Shown: piece after piece, positions 24,373 through 33,537 of the stretch
How the letters are laid out: each line of letters begins with the position of its first letter
Numbering within the stretch: position 1 is the first letter of the stretch
Source: Halomonas sp. DQ26W
GTDB lineage: Bacteria; Pseudomonadota; Gammaproteobacteria; Pseudomonadales; Halomonadaceae
Assembly: GCF_003339685.1 (NCBI RefSeq)
Contig: NZ_QPKI01000033.1
Coordinates: 1 to 38,412 of the forward strand
Direction: 5' to 3'
DNA: 38,412 nt
Made by a program: the position numbers and the translations under genes
Notes under the pieces: generated by a model
Told to the model about the DNA's origin: nothing
Databases searched by the model: none
The model's input: only the letters and a program-made list of their open reading frames with translations

Positions 24373-26286
24373 ATAGGTGTAGCCCTGAAGGCCGGCGGAG
24401 AGGTCGTCGAGGAATTGCGCCTGCTCCTCTTGCGGCAGTCCGCTCTCGGCCAGCTGGCCGGCCAGCCGCTCACGCAACACTTCTGCATCGAAGTTGACGT
24501 AGGCGAGGACGTCTGCCACGCGGTCGCCCTGCTGGGCATGGGACAGCACCCAGCGTTCATCGTCGCCCAGGGCGGCATCCACCGAGTCGGTATCGCCGAA
24601 GAGGTTGTGCAGGTCGCCGAGTATCTCCTGATAGGCGCCGACCAGAAAGAAGCCGAGCAGCCGCTCCTCGCCCTCTTGCCACTCCGGCAACGGCAGGGTG
24701 GTTTCGACACCCTGGCCATCCACGTAGCCGTCGATGCGGCCGTCGCTGTCGCAGGTAATGTCCTGGATCACACCGCGACGGGTCGGTTCGCGGTCGAGTC
24801 CGGTAAGCGGTAATACCGGGAAGATCTGGTCGATACCCCAGACGTCGGGCACCGACTGGAACAGCGAGAAGTTGACGAACAGCTTGTCGGCCAGTTTCTC
24901 GGCCAGTTCGTCGATGATCTCCCGGTGGGCACGGTTGCGGCTGTCCAGCCGTGAGCGCAGGCGGGCGCAGGTGGCGAAATAGACGCCCTCGCCTTCGGCG
25001 CGCACGGTGATATCGGCGAGCCCCATGATGAAACGGTCATGCAGCTCGCTCATCGCCTGCAGCAGGTCGTGCCACGCTTCCACCAGCCCCCTGGGCTCCA
25101 TATGGTCATGCAGCAGGTCGTGGACCCGCCACAGCTCCTCGAGCTGGGGGTCGTCTTCCGCCTGGCGCTCGGGAGCCTGGTCGTTGACCCGCTCCTCGCC
25201 GATCACATTGGTGATCAGTACGGCGTGGTGCGCGGTCAGTGCCCGGCCGGACTCGCTGATCAGGTGTGGCTGCGGGATATCCGCCTCGCTGCAGGCCTGG
25301 GCGAAGGCGCTGACCACGTTACGGGCATATTCGCGCATGGAGTAGTTGATCGAGCAGAAGCTGCGCGAGCGAGTGCCTTCGTAGTCGATACCGAGCCCAC
25401 CCCCCACGTCGACGGTATCGATGGGAACGCCAAGTGCCAGCAAGCTCTGGTAGAAGCGCGCGCACTCCCGCAGGCCGAACTGGATGTCACGAATATTGGC
25501 GATCTGCGAGCCCAGGTGGAAATGCACCAGCTGCAGGCAGCCGAGGGAATCGGTCTCACGCAGGCTCTCCACCACGGCCAGCATCTGGCCAGAGGTGAGG
25601 CCAAACTTGGATTTCTCGCCACCGGTATCCTGCCACTTGCCCATGCCCACCGAGGCCAGGCGTGCCCGCAGGCCGATGCGAGGGGTCACCCCGAGCCGCT
25701 CGGCCTCTTCCATGATCAATGGCAGCTCGGAGAATTTCTCCACCACGAGATAGACCCTATGGCCGAGTTTCTCCCCCATCAGCGCCAGCCGGATGTACTC
25801 CTGGTCCTTGTAGCCATTGCAGACGATCAGCGAGGGACCGTCGCCGGAGAGGGCCAGCACCGCCAGCAGTTCCGGCTTGCTGCCGGCCTCGAGGCCGACT
25901 CGTCCATGACCGCGTTCGCGGGTAGCGAGAATTTCCTCGACCACTCGGCGCTGCTGGTTGACCTTGATGGGATAGACCGCGGTATAGCCGCCGGTGTAGT
26001 CCTCCTCGGTCATGGCCAGGTCGAAAGCGTCACAGAGCTGTTCGACCCGGTCGTGCAGGATGTCGCTGAAGCGCACCAGTACCGGCAGGCGCAGGCCGGC
26101 TTGGCGCAGTTCATCCACCAGCGGTGCCAGAGGCAGCGCCGGGCCGTCGGCTTCGCTGCCGAGCGGTCGTACCAGGGCGTGGCCGGCATCGTCCACATCG
26201 AAATAGCCGCTGCCCCACTGGTCGATGTTCCAGGTGCGGCGGGCGCGCTGGGCTGGGCCGGAGGCCGCCCCCATCGATAGACTCAT
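24364..26286 (-). CDS. speA: biosynthetic arginine decarboxylase
   Basis: SpeA is a PLP enzyme of fold type III that makes agmatine from arginine, the entry to the agmatine route to putrescine. The 640-residue product is the normal SpeA length. Lys108 in VYPIKVNQQ is the PLP lysine; the glycine-rich VDVGGGLGIDYEGTRS phosphate loop, ISESGRALTAHHAVLI and the C-terminal helical part are present. The ATG at 26286 overlaps the thrB stop by 4 bp, so it is translated with thrB. The C-terminal codons lie in a 15-bp tandem duplication. It converges with the FAH-family gene. Confidence 0.96.
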   Translation of the reverse strand: MSLSMGAASGPAQRARRTWNIDQWGSGYFDVDDAGHALVRPLGSEADGPALPLAPLVDELRQAGLRLPVLVRFSDILHDRVEQLCDAFDLAMTEEDYTGGYTAVYPIKVNQQRRVVEEILATRERGHGRVGLEAGSKPELLAVLALSGDGPSLIVCNGYKDQEYIRLALMGEKLGHRVYLVVEKFSELPLIMEEAERLGVTPRIGLRARLASVGMGKWQDTGGEKSKFGLTSGQMLAVVESLRETDSLGCLQLVHFHLGSQIANIRDIQFGLRECARFYQSLLALGVPIDTVDVGGGLGIDYEGTRSRSFCSINYSMREYARNVVSAFAQACSEADIPQPHLISESGRALTAHHAVLITNVIGEERVNDQAPERQAEDDPQLEELWRVHDLLHDHMEPRGLVEAWHDLLQAMSELHDRFIMGLADITVRAEGEGVYFATCARLRSRLDSRNRAHREIIDELAEKLADKLFVNFSLFQSVPDVWGIDQIFPVLPLTGLDREPTRRGVIQDITCDSDGRIDGYVDGQGVETTLPLPEWQEGEERLLGFFLVGAYQEILGDLHNLFGDTDSVDAALGDDERWVLSHAQQGDRVADVLAYVNFDAEVLRERLAGQLAESGLPQEEQAQFLDDLSAGLQGYTYLE

Positions 26287-27245
26287 GCGTTGCTCGCTTC
26301 GGGCAGGGGCAGGGCGCCGTGGTTCAGGCGTGCCGTGAGAATGGTATGAAACTGTCCCGGATCGTGGGGCGTCAGGTCATGGGCGGGTGGGTCCACATAG
26401 ACCACCAGCAGGCGTGAAAGCCAGTAGCGCAGGGCAGTCATGCGCAGCATCGTCGGCCAGACATCGCGCTCGGTAGCGGTAAGCAGTCTACGGTTCTGGT
26501 AGGCGCGCAGGATGACATCATGGCGCTCGGCGTCCAGCAGCCCGTCAGCATCGGTGGCCCAGTCGTTGATGACGATGGCCAGGTCGAAAAGCAGATCCCC
26601 GGTGCAGCCGTTGTAGAAGTCGATGATGCCGCCGAGGCGGTCACCCTCGAACAGGGTGTTGTCACGAAACAGGTCGCCGTGCAGGGCACCCTGAGGCAGC
26701 GGCGGGGCATCACCGAAGACCCCTTGGTAAATCTCCACCTCGTCCTTCATCAACGTCTGGTCCTCGGGCGACAGGTAGACAAGCACCCGGTGATGCATGG
26801 CCATCAGCCAGTTCAGGTCGCGAGGGTTGGGGCGGTGGCCGGGAAAGTGCTGCGAGACCACATGCATGTGGCCCAGGGCGTCGCCGAGTACCCGGCACTG
26901 TTCCAGGCTGGGTGACAGGGGGTGGCGGCCCGCCAGCCGAGGGAAGAGCAGTGAGGGCTTCCCTGACAGGCTGTGGAGAGCAACACCCTCGCGGTCGTGA
27001 ACGGGACCCGCCACCGGCAGGCGGTGCTCGTCCAGGTAGTCGAGTAGCTCGACGAAGAACGGCAGCTCTTGGTGTTCACCCTGCTCGAAGAGGGTTAGAA
27101 CCAGCTCACGACGGTCGGTGGTGACGAAGAAGGTGGAGTTCTCGGTGCCACCGGCCACGCCCTCCAGTGACGCCAGCGAGCCGACGTCGAAGCGGCTGAG
27201 GAATTCCGCGACTTGCGCGTCGCTTAGCGGTGTAAATACGGCCAT
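26283..27245 (-). CDS. thrB: homoserine kinase (APH-fold type)
   Basis: This 320-residue protein is the choline/aminoglycoside-kinase-fold homoserine kinase used by pseudomonads in place of the GHMP-type ThrB, making O-phosphohomoserine for threonine synthesis. The N-terminus MAVFTPLSDAQVAEFLSRFD, GGTENSTFFV and LVLTLFE fit the family; HGDLFRDN at 189-196 is the catalytic loop and Asp209 in IIDFYNG binds metal. ATG 27245 is chosen by homology; an upstream in-frame ATG at 27326 would add 27 non-conserved residues. The order DUF2782-thrB beside polA is conserved in Pseudomonas. Its stop overlaps speA. Confidence 0.93.
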   Translation of the reverse strand: MAVFTPLSDAQVAEFLSRFDVGSLASLEGVAGGTENSTFFVTTDRRELVLTLFEQGEHQELPFFVELLDYLDEHRLPVAGPVHDREGVALHSLSGKPSLLFPRLAGRHPLSPSLEQCRVLGDALGHMHVVSQHFPGHRPNPRDLNWLMAMHHRVLVYLSPEDQTLMKDEVEIYQGVFGDAPPLPQGALHGDLFRDNTLFEGDRLGGIIDFYNGCTGDLLFDLAIVINDWATDADGLLDAERHDVILRAYQNRRLLTATERDVWPTMLRMTALRYWLSRLLVVYVDPPAHDLTPHDPGQFHTILTARLNHGALPLPEASNA

Positions 27246-27356
27246 GTCTCTCTCGCCCCGGTTGCCAAGCCGCCTATTGTAGCGACTTGGCACATCGATG
27301 CACGTCCGTGGAGGATGGTTCGTCATTCCGGCATCGTCAAAACCTCGGGGCGAGGG

Positions 27357-27653
27357 CTACCAGCTGACCAGCACCCACTGGGGTACGGCAATCCGATCGC
27401 CCTCCTGGCGCTCGAAGTTACCATCGCCGTCATGGTCCACCAGATAGTAGCTTGGGCCCCGGGCGGGGCGGATCTCGATGGCGTAGAGCAGGCCATTCAC
27501 CCGGTACTCGCGAATGGTGCGCTCCTCTTCCTGGCGGATGGTGATGTCGGGCTCTACATCGGCAGAGGACTGCGCCAGGGCCGGGGCGGCAAGGGTGAGG
27601 CTCAGCCCCACAGAGAGCAGTGCGACAGCCAGGGAATGACGCTTAGTATTCAT
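27357..27653 (-). CDS. DUF2782 family secreted protein
   Basis: The 98-residue protein has a signal peptide (about residues 1-28, cleaved after ALAQ) and a small periplasmic domain with ITIRQEEERTIREYRVNGLL, IRPARGPSYYLVDHDGDG and a C-terminal VPQWVLVSW, which is the DUF2782 pattern. The function is unknown. ATG 27653 has CGGAG 6 nt upstream. It is divergent from polA and lies 111 bp upstream of thrB on the same strand, as in pseudomonads. Confidence 0.88.
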   Translation of the reverse strand: MNTKRHSLAVALLSVGLSLTLAAPALAQSSADVEPDITIRQEEERTIREYRVNGLLYAIEIRPARGPSYYLVDHDGDGNFERQEGDRIAVPQWVLVSW

Positions 27654-27821
27654 CTTGATCTCCGAAGCCGGCTTGCGACAGTCGCTATCACCGCGCGGAA
27701 TACCTGCAGTGTATGACGTTGGACAGCGCGAACCCAATGTCGGCGGCAAAACAGTTGCGCAATGCGTATCATGGCTGACCAGGATCACGTTTTCTTGCAC
27801 AGTCTCAACGGATGCCGATAC

Positions 27822-30620
27822 ATGGCCGACACGCCCATCGTTCTCGTCGACGGTTCTTCCTATCTCTACCGCGCCTTCCACGCCCTGCCGCCCCTGACCA
27901 CGTCCAAGGGGCAGCCTACCGGTGCCGTGAAAGGTGTGCTCAACATGCTCAAGAGACTGATCAAGGATTACCCCGCAAGCCCCATAGCGGTGGTCTTCGA
28001 TGCCAAGGGCAAGACCTTTCGCGACGAACTCTTTGATCAGTACAAGGCCCACCGCCCGCCCATGCCCGATGACTTGCGCACCCAGGTAGAGCCGCTGCAT
28101 GCCTGTGTCCGAGCGCTGGGGCTGCCGTTGCTGTGCGTCGAAGGCGTCGAGGCCGACGACGTCATCGGTACCCTGGCCCGCCATGCCACGGAGGCGGGCC
28201 GCGACGCGGTGATCTCCACCGGTGACAAGGACATGGCCCAGCTGGTCAATGAGCACATCACCCTGGTCAACACCATGAAGGACGAGACCCTCGACGTGGA
28301 GGGGGTCGAGGCCAAGTTCGGCCTGCCGCCGGAGCTGATCATCGACTACCTGGCGCTGATGGGCGACAAGGTCGACAACATTCCCGGCGTGCCGGGTGTT
28401 GGTGGCAAGACCGCATTGGGCCTGCTGCAGGGCATGGGAGGCGGCCTGGATGTCATCTATGCCGACCTGGAGAAGGTCAAGACGCTCGATTTCCGGGGCG
28501 CCAAGACGCTGCCCAAGAAGCTCGAGGAGCACCGCGAGATGGCGTATCTCTCGTACCAGTTGGCCACCATCAAGACCGACTGCGAGCTGCCGGTGGGCCT
28601 CGACGACCTGGATATCGCCCATCCTGATCGCGACGCGCTAAAGCACTGGTACACCGAACTGGAGTTCAAGGCCTGGCTGTCGGAACTGCTGGAAGGCAAG
28701 GACGAAGGCGTCGACGACGTGGGCCGTGGCGCCGTGGTCGCAGGCACAGGCGCGGCGGGCAACCTCGATCCGGAGGCGCCGCTGGCCAGCGTGGCGGCGT
28801 GCAGGAACCACCTGATCCTGACCCGGGAGGAGCTGGACGACTGGCTCTTGCGACTTGGAGCGGCCGAGGCGTTCTGCTTCGACCTGGAGACCAACAGCCT
28901 CAACTACATGGTCGCCGAGATCGTTGGCATCGGACTGGCGCTGGAGCCGGGGGAGGCGGCCTACATCCCCGTGGCCCACGACTACATCGATGTGCCCGAC
29001 CAGCTCGATCGCGAGGAGGTGCTGGCGAGGCTCAAGCCGCTGTGGGAGGATGCCAAGCGGGGCAAGATCGGCCAGAACCTCAAGTACGACATTTCGGTGC
29101 TGGCCAACTACGATATCAGCGTACGCGGGCCGCTCACCGATACCATGCTCGAGTCCTACGTCCTCAATTCCACGGCGACCCGCCACGACATGGACTCGCT
29201 GGCGCTGAAGTATCTCGGCCAGAAGACCGTCAGCTTCGAGGAGATCGCCGGCAAGGGAGCCAAACAGCTCACCTTCAACCAGATCGACTTCGAGCAGGCC
29301 GTGCCGTATGCCTGCGAGGATGCCGACGTGACGCTGCGGCTGCACTGCGAACTGCGACCGCGGATCGAGGCCGAAGGGCGACTGGCCGAGGTGCTCGACA
29401 ACCTGGAGCGGCCGCTGATCCCGGTACTGTCGCGCATGGAGCGTACCGGGGTGGCCCTGGACGCCGACCGGCTCCACCGCCAGAGCCAGGAGCTCGCCGA
29501 GCGTATCCGTGAGCTGGAGATTCGTGCCTTCGAGCTGGCCGGCCGCGAGTTCAACCTCGGCTCGCCCAAGCAGCTTGGGGAGATCTTGTTCGAGGAGCAT
29601 AAGATCCCGGTGATCAAGAAGACCCCCAAGGGGGCGCCCTCCACCGCCGAGGCCGTACTCGAGGAGCTGGCACTGGACTATCCGCTGCCCAAGGTGATCA
29701 TGGAGCACCGGGGGCTGTCCAAGCTCAGGTCCACCTATACAGACAAGCTGCCCAGGCTGGTCAACAAGGTAACGGGGCGACTGCATACCAGCTATCACCA
29801 GGCGGTCACCGCCACCGGGCGACTCTCATCGAGCGACCCCAATCTGCAGAATATTCCGATACGTACCGAAGAGGGGCGAAAGATTCGTCAGGCCTTCATC
29901 GCCCGGCCCGGCTACTGCATCGTCGCCGCCGACTATTCGCAGATCGAGCTGCGCATCATGGCTCACCTCTCCGAGGACAAGGGGCTGCTCACCGCCTTTG
30001 CCGAGGGGCGCGACATTCATACCGCCACCGCCTCCGAGGTCTTCGGCGTGCCCATCGACAAGGTCTCCGGCGACCAGCGGCGCAGTGCCAAGGCAATCAA
30101 CTTCGGCCTGATCTATGGCATGAGCGCCTGGGGGCTCTCCAAACAGCTGCATATCGAGCGCAGCCAGGCGCAGACCTACATCGACCGCTACTTTGACCGC
30201 TATCCCGGTGTGGCGCGCTACATGAATCGCATTCGCGCCCAGGCGGCGGAGGATGGTTACGTGGAGACGGTCTTCGGCCGACGGCTCTATCTGCCGGAGA
30301 TCCGTGCCCAGAACCATGCCCGGCGCCAGGCCGCCGAGCGTACCGCGATCAACGCGCCGATGCAGGGCACCGCGGCGGATATCATCAAGCGCGCCATGAT
30401 CGAGGTCGACACCTGGCTGCATGAGCAGGCGGGCAAGGCGGCCGAATTCGACGCCGTAATGGTGATGCAGGTTCACGACGAGCTGGTGTTCGAGGTGGCC
30501 GAGGCCGAGGTGACCGACTTCATCGTGCAGGTGAAGAAGCGCATGCAGGCCGCCGCCGAGCTCAGCGTGCCGCTGATCGTCGAGGCGGAGAGTGGAGTGA
30601 ACTGGGACGAGGCCCACTAG
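27822..30620 (+). CDS. polA: DNA polymerase I
   Basis: The 932-residue protein is full length. It has an N-terminal 5' nuclease (about 1-290; [41 protein letters not shown]), a 3'-5' exonuclease (about 325-520) with Asp354 and Glu356 in [10 protein letters not shown], so proofreading should be active, and a polymerase domain with motif [14 protein letters not shown] (Asp704), motif [17 protein letters not shown] and motif [11 protein letters not shown] (Asp886). It fills repair gaps and removes RNA primers. ATG 27822 gives the canonical [20 protein letters not shown] start; an in-frame ATG at 27762 adds 20 non-conserved residues. The ribosome binding site is weak (GGATG). Confidence 0.97.
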   Translation: MADTPIVLVDGSSYLYRAFHALPPLTTSKGQPTGAVKGVLNMLKRLIKDYPASPIAVVFDAKGKTFRDELFDQYKAHRPPMPDDLRTQVEPLHACVRALGLPLLCVEGVEADDVIGTLARHATEAGRDAVISTGDKDMAQLVNEHITLVNTMKDETLDVEGVEAKFGLPPELIIDYLALMGDKVDNIPGVPGVGGKTALGLLQGMGGGLDVIYADLEKVKTLDFRGAKTLPKKLEEHREMAYLSYQLATIKTDCELPVGLDDLDIAHPDRDALKHWYTELEFKAWLSELLEGKDEGVDDVGRGAVVAGTGAAGNLDPEAPLASVAACRNHLILTREELDDWLLRLGAAEAFCFDLETNSLNYMVAEIVGIGLALEPGEAAYIPVAHDYIDVPDQLDREEVLARLKPLWEDAKRGKIGQNLKYDISVLANYDISVRGPLTDTMLESYVLNSTATRHDMDSLALKYLGQKTVSFEEIAGKGAKQLTFNQIDFEQAVPYACEDADVTLRLHCELRPRIEAEGRLAEVLDNLERPLIPVLSRMERTGVALDADRLHRQSQELAERIRELEIRAFELAGREFNLGSPKQLGEILFEEHKIPVIKKTPKGAPSTAEAVLEELALDYPLPKVIMEHRGLSKLRSTYTDKLPRLVNKVTGRLHTSYHQAVTATGRLSSSDPNLQNIPIRTEEGRKIRQAFIARPGYCIVAADYSQIELRIMAHLSEDKGLLTAFAEGRDIHTATASEVFGVPIDKVSGDQRRSAKAINFGLIYGMSAWGLSKQLHIERSQAQTYIDRYFDRYPGVARYMNRIRAQAAEDGYVETVFGRRLYLPEIRAQNHARRQAAERTAINAPMQGTAADIIKRAMIEVDTWLHEQAGKAAEFDAVMVMQVHDELVFEVAEAEVTDFIVQVKKRMQAAAELSVPLIVEAESGVNWDEAH

Positions 30621-30669
30621 CGGGTGCCACCTACGCAAGCGGCGCCGGGGCCGGGCCGGAGCCGGAGGT

Positions 30670-30691
30670 CATTCTTCAGGGATGAAGAATG
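30670..30691. repeat. perfect inverted repeat between convergent polA and ABC operon
   Basis: CATTCTTCA and TGAAGAATG form a 9-bp stem with a GGGA loop, 50 nt after the polA stop. It is AT-rich against a GC-rich background. No T run follows on either strand, so it may be a 3' end stabiliser or part of a bidirectional transcript end. Confidence 0.7.
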
Positions 30692-30704
30692 TAGCGCCCA
30701 GGGA

Positions 30705-30738
30705 GGGGTCCACAGCGCCTCCGCGGAGGCCCGACCCC
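30705..30738. repeat. nested inverted repeat between convergent polA and ABC operon
   Basis: A perfect 14-bp palindrome (GCCTCCGCGGAGGC, 30717-30730) is flanked by the matching arms GGGGTC and GACCCC with unequal internal loops. It could fold on either strand and may end transcripts of both convergent units. Confidence 0.6.
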
Positions 30739-30800
30739 GGGAAAGCCGCGATGTTAGGCCCCCGCCGTCCCACTCCTGAGCAGCTGGCGTTTGGCCCCGC

Positions 30801-31874
30801 TCAGTCCCTGAGTACCGTGGCGGTGCGCTGGGGCTCGAGCCGTACCTGCTCGCCGATCTTCCACAGAGTGTGGCTGGGGGTGATGGCGCAGAATCGCTGG
30901 CCGTGGTGCTCGAGCAGGTAGTAGCAGTCGTGCCCGCGGAACTCGCGCTCAACGATGGTGGCGCCATGGTCGTCGGGGGCGGCCGATAGTGACAGGTGCT
31001 CGGGGCGCAGCGAAAGGCGTACCGGGCCCTGCTGGTGGTGGTTGATCGCCACGGGGCCGAGGGCGGTCTGAGCGATCTCGCCGTCGGCCTCGCCTTCCAG
31101 CAGGTTGGTATGGCCGAGGAATTCGGCGACGAAGGAAGTGGCGGGTGTCTGGTAGATGTGCTCCGGGCGGTCCATCTGCAGCAGTCGCCCCGAATGCATG
31201 ACGCCTACCTGGTCGGCGAAGGAGAGTGCTTCTGCCTGGTCATGAGTCACGAGAATGACGGAGGTACCGGCAGCTTTGAACAGGCGACGCACTTCCTTGC
31301 GGGTCGACTCCCGAAGTGCGGCGTCGAGGTTGGAGAAGGGTTCGTCCAGCAGCACCAGCTCCGGCTCGGCGGCCAGCGTTCTGGCCAGGGCAACCCGTTG
31401 CTGCTGGCCGCCTGACAGTTCGTCCGGCATGCGGGCGGAGAGGTCGGCCAGGCCCACCAGATCGAGCCATTCACGTGCCTTGGCGGGGCGTTTCGCCTTG
31501 GCGATATGGCGCATGGCGAAGGCGACGTTATCACCCAGGCTCATGTGCGGAAAGAGCGCATAGTCCTGGAAGACGATACCGATGCGACGCTGCTGCGGCG
31601 GTAGCTGAGTCACCTGCTTACCATGCAGGTGGATCTCCCCGCTGTCCGGCGTCTCGAAGCCGGCGATCATGCGCAGCGTGGTGGTCTTGCCGCAGCCGCT
31701 GGGGCCCAGCAGGGCGAGGATTTCGCCGTTGCCCAGCGAAAAATTGACGTTATCCACCGCCAGCGGGTCGCCGCTGCGGTAACGCTTGCTGAGTCCCTCC
31801 ACCGAGAGCAGAGGGTCAATCAGCCGGACAGGGCTACCCTGCGGGTCGGCGCTGATGTTGAGGTTCGTCATCAT
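30801..31874 (-). CDS. fbpC: ferric-iron-type ABC transporter, ATP-binding protein
   Basis: The 357-residue ATPase powers import by the adjacent permease. It has Walker A GPSGCGKT at 57-64, the Q-loop VFQDYALFPHM, signature LSGGQQQRVALARTL, Walker B LVLLDEPFSNLD, H-loop VTHDQ and a C-terminal TOBE-like region (about 250-357; LRPEHLSLS), the layout of FbpC/AfuC and PotA-type ATPases. The start is ATG 31874, which overlaps the permease stop; the second ATG at 31871 is slightly better spaced from AAGGAGG, so the product may lack one Met. Iron as substrate is inferred from the binding protein and the Fur-like site. Confidence 0.9.
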   Translation of the reverse strand: MMTNLNISADPQGSPVRLIDPLLSVEGLSKRYRSGDPLAVDNVNFSLGNGEILALLGPSGCGKTTTLRMIAGFETPDSGEIHLHGKQVTQLPPQQRRIGIVFQDYALFPHMSLGDNVAFAMRHIAKAKRPAKAREWLDLVGLADLSARMPDELSGGQQQRVALARTLAAEPELVLLDEPFSNLDAALRESTRKEVRRLFKAAGTSVILVTHDQAEALSFADQVGVMHSGRLLQMDRPEHIYQTPATSFVAEFLGHTNLLEGEADGEIAQTALGPVAINHHQQGPVRLSLRPEHLSLSAAPDDHGATIVEREFRGHDCYYLLEHHGQRFCAITPSHTLWKIGEQVRLEPQRTATVLRD

Positions 31875-33481
31875 TTGCCCTCCTTGGTGAGCAGCAGGCC
31901 CACGGACAGGCTCGAGAACACCACGATGGCGGCGGCGAAGGGCGCCGCTTCGGCCAACATGCCTTCCGAGGTACGGGTGAATACGGTGACCGCCAGCGTG
32001 GTATAGCCGGTGGGGGCTAGCAGGAAAGTGATCGGCAGTTCCTTCATGCAGAGCACAAAGACCAGCACGACGCCGGCCAGGATGCCGCGACGCAGGCGTG
32101 GGAAGATCACATAGATGAAGGTACTGACCGGGCCATGGCCCAGCGAGTGGGAGGCCTGCTCCATGCTGGGGCGGGTCTGTAGCAGCGAGTTGCGAATCGG
32201 GCCCATTGCCAGCGCCAGGGATGCCATGGCCCAGGTAATGATCAGCAGCGCCAGCGTCTGATAGAGAAAGGGTGCGGTACGCAGCGAGAAGAACACCATG
32301 GCCAGGCCCAGCGCCAGCGGCGGCAGGGCATAACCGATATACGCCGAGCGCTCGATCAGCGTCGAGAAAGGTGAGCGGTAGCGTACCGTGAGGAAGGCCA
32401 GGGGCAGCGCGAAGGCCGCCGCCAGCAGTGCGGCCGGCAGTGCGGCGCCTGCAGAGCGAAGGAAGGTCCCGGGAACCCGGGCGAAGAAGCTCATGTCTGG
32501 GGGCGCGAGCAGCAGCCAGTAGCTGAGGATCATCACCGGCAGGCCGATGGAGATGCTGAACAGCACGATCAGGTAGGGCCATGCCAGCCAGCGTGCCCGG
32601 CCCAGCGGTGTGGCGCGCAGCGGGCGTGCCACGCCGGTTCCGACACGGGCCAGCTTGCGCTTGAGTACCAGGCTGTCGAGCATCACGAAGCTGGCCGCTA
32701 CGGCCAGCAGCATGATGGCGAGCCAGGCAGCATAGATTCGGTCGAAGGCGCCGGAGTACTGGGTATAGATGGCATAGCTGAAGGCTTCGTAGCGCATCAG
32801 GGCAACGGCACCGAAGTCGCCCAGCACGTATAGGGTGATAACCAACCAGCCGGCCATCAATGACGGCATCAAGTGGGGAAGCGTCACCTTGCGCAGAATC
32901 TCGGCCTGGGAGTAGCCCAGGCTGCGAGCGCTCTCTTCCAGATTGCTGTCCAGGCCGGAAAGGGCCGTGCGCAGGTTGAGAAACAGATAGGGAAAGGTGT
33001 AGAGCGACAGTGCCAGGGTCGCGCCGGCGTACCCTTGTATGCGCGGCAGCTGTATGCCGGTGAGCTGGGCCAGCACTCCGTAGTTGCCACCCAGGCCGAT
33101 CAGTGCATAGGCCATCACGTAGCCCGGCACAGCCAGTGGGATGACGCCCATGATGGTCAGGGCACGCTTGAAGCGAATATCGGTGCGGGTGACCAGCCAG
33201 GCTAGAGGAAAGGCCATTACGGTGGTCAAGACCACAACCCCAGCAGCAAGCGCCAGGGTATTGATCAGCAGTTGGAGATTGCGGGGGCGGAAGACCAGAT
33301 CGACTAGCGTGGCGCTGTCGGCCTCGAAGGCACGCAGGCCCAGATAGACCAGCGGCACCAGCATGGCGGCTGCGACGACCAGCGACGGCAGCAGGATGTG
33401 CAGCGGCACATTTCTGGGCAGCAGGCGCGGCAGGCGCGAGGCCGGTTGGCTATGGGCAGAAGTGCTGTTGATCCGTGTCAT
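31871..33481 (-). CDS. fbpB: ferric-iron-type ABC transporter, fused permease
   Basis: The 536-residue protein has about twelve membrane helices in two homologous halves, as in FbpB/AfuB, so one chain supplies both transmembrane domains. Each half holds an EAA loop that docks the ATPase: EESARSLGYSQAEILRKVTL in the first and EQASHSLGHGPVSTFIYVIF in the second. ATG 33481 has CGAGG 5 nt upstream; an in-frame start at 33526 would lie inside the upstream stem-loop and is rejected. The stop overlaps the ATPase start. It follows the binding-protein gene after a 56-bp gap with a stem-loop. Confidence 0.93.
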   Translation of the reverse strand: MTRINSTSAHSQPASRLPRLLPRNVPLHILLPSLVVAAAMLVPLVYLGLRAFEADSATLVDLVFRPRNLQLLINTLALAAGVVVLTTVMAFPLAWLVTRTDIRFKRALTIMGVIPLAVPGYVMAYALIGLGGNYGVLAQLTGIQLPRIQGYAGATLALSLYTFPYLFLNLRTALSGLDSNLEESARSLGYSQAEILRKVTLPHLMPSLMAGWLVITLYVLGDFGAVALMRYEAFSYAIYTQYSGAFDRIYAAWLAIMLLAVAASFVMLDSLVLKRKLARVGTGVARPLRATPLGRARWLAWPYLIVLFSISIGLPVMILSYWLLLAPPDMSFFARVPGTFLRSAGAALPAALLAAAFALPLAFLTVRYRSPFSTLIERSAYIGYALPPLALGLAMVFFSLRTAPFLYQTLALLIITWAMASLALAMGPIRNSLLQTRPSMEQASHSLGHGPVSTFIYVIFPRLRRGILAGVVLVFVLCMKELPITFLLAPTGYTTLAVTVFTRTSEGMLAEAAPFAAAIVVFSSLSVGLLLTKEGK

Positions 33482-33501
33482 CGTGCCTCGCGGAATGAAG
33501 T

Positions 33502-33526
33502 GTGCCGCCTGCAGCGCAGGCGGCAC
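33502..33526 (-). promoter_or_regulatory. intercistronic stem-loop between iron binding-protein and permease genes
   Basis: GTGCCGCCTGC and GCAGGCGGCAC form a perfect 11-bp stem with a 3-nt loop. On the transcript it begins 12 nt after the binding-protein stop, and no U run follows. The likely effect is to protect the upstream message or to attenuate read-through into the permease gene. Confidence 0.7.
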
Positions 33527-33537
33527 TCGGGTCGGCG

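Noticed and set aside
25039..26280. Plus-strand open frame of 413 codons opposite speA
   Set aside because: Antisense shadow of speA; no ribosome binding site or domain.
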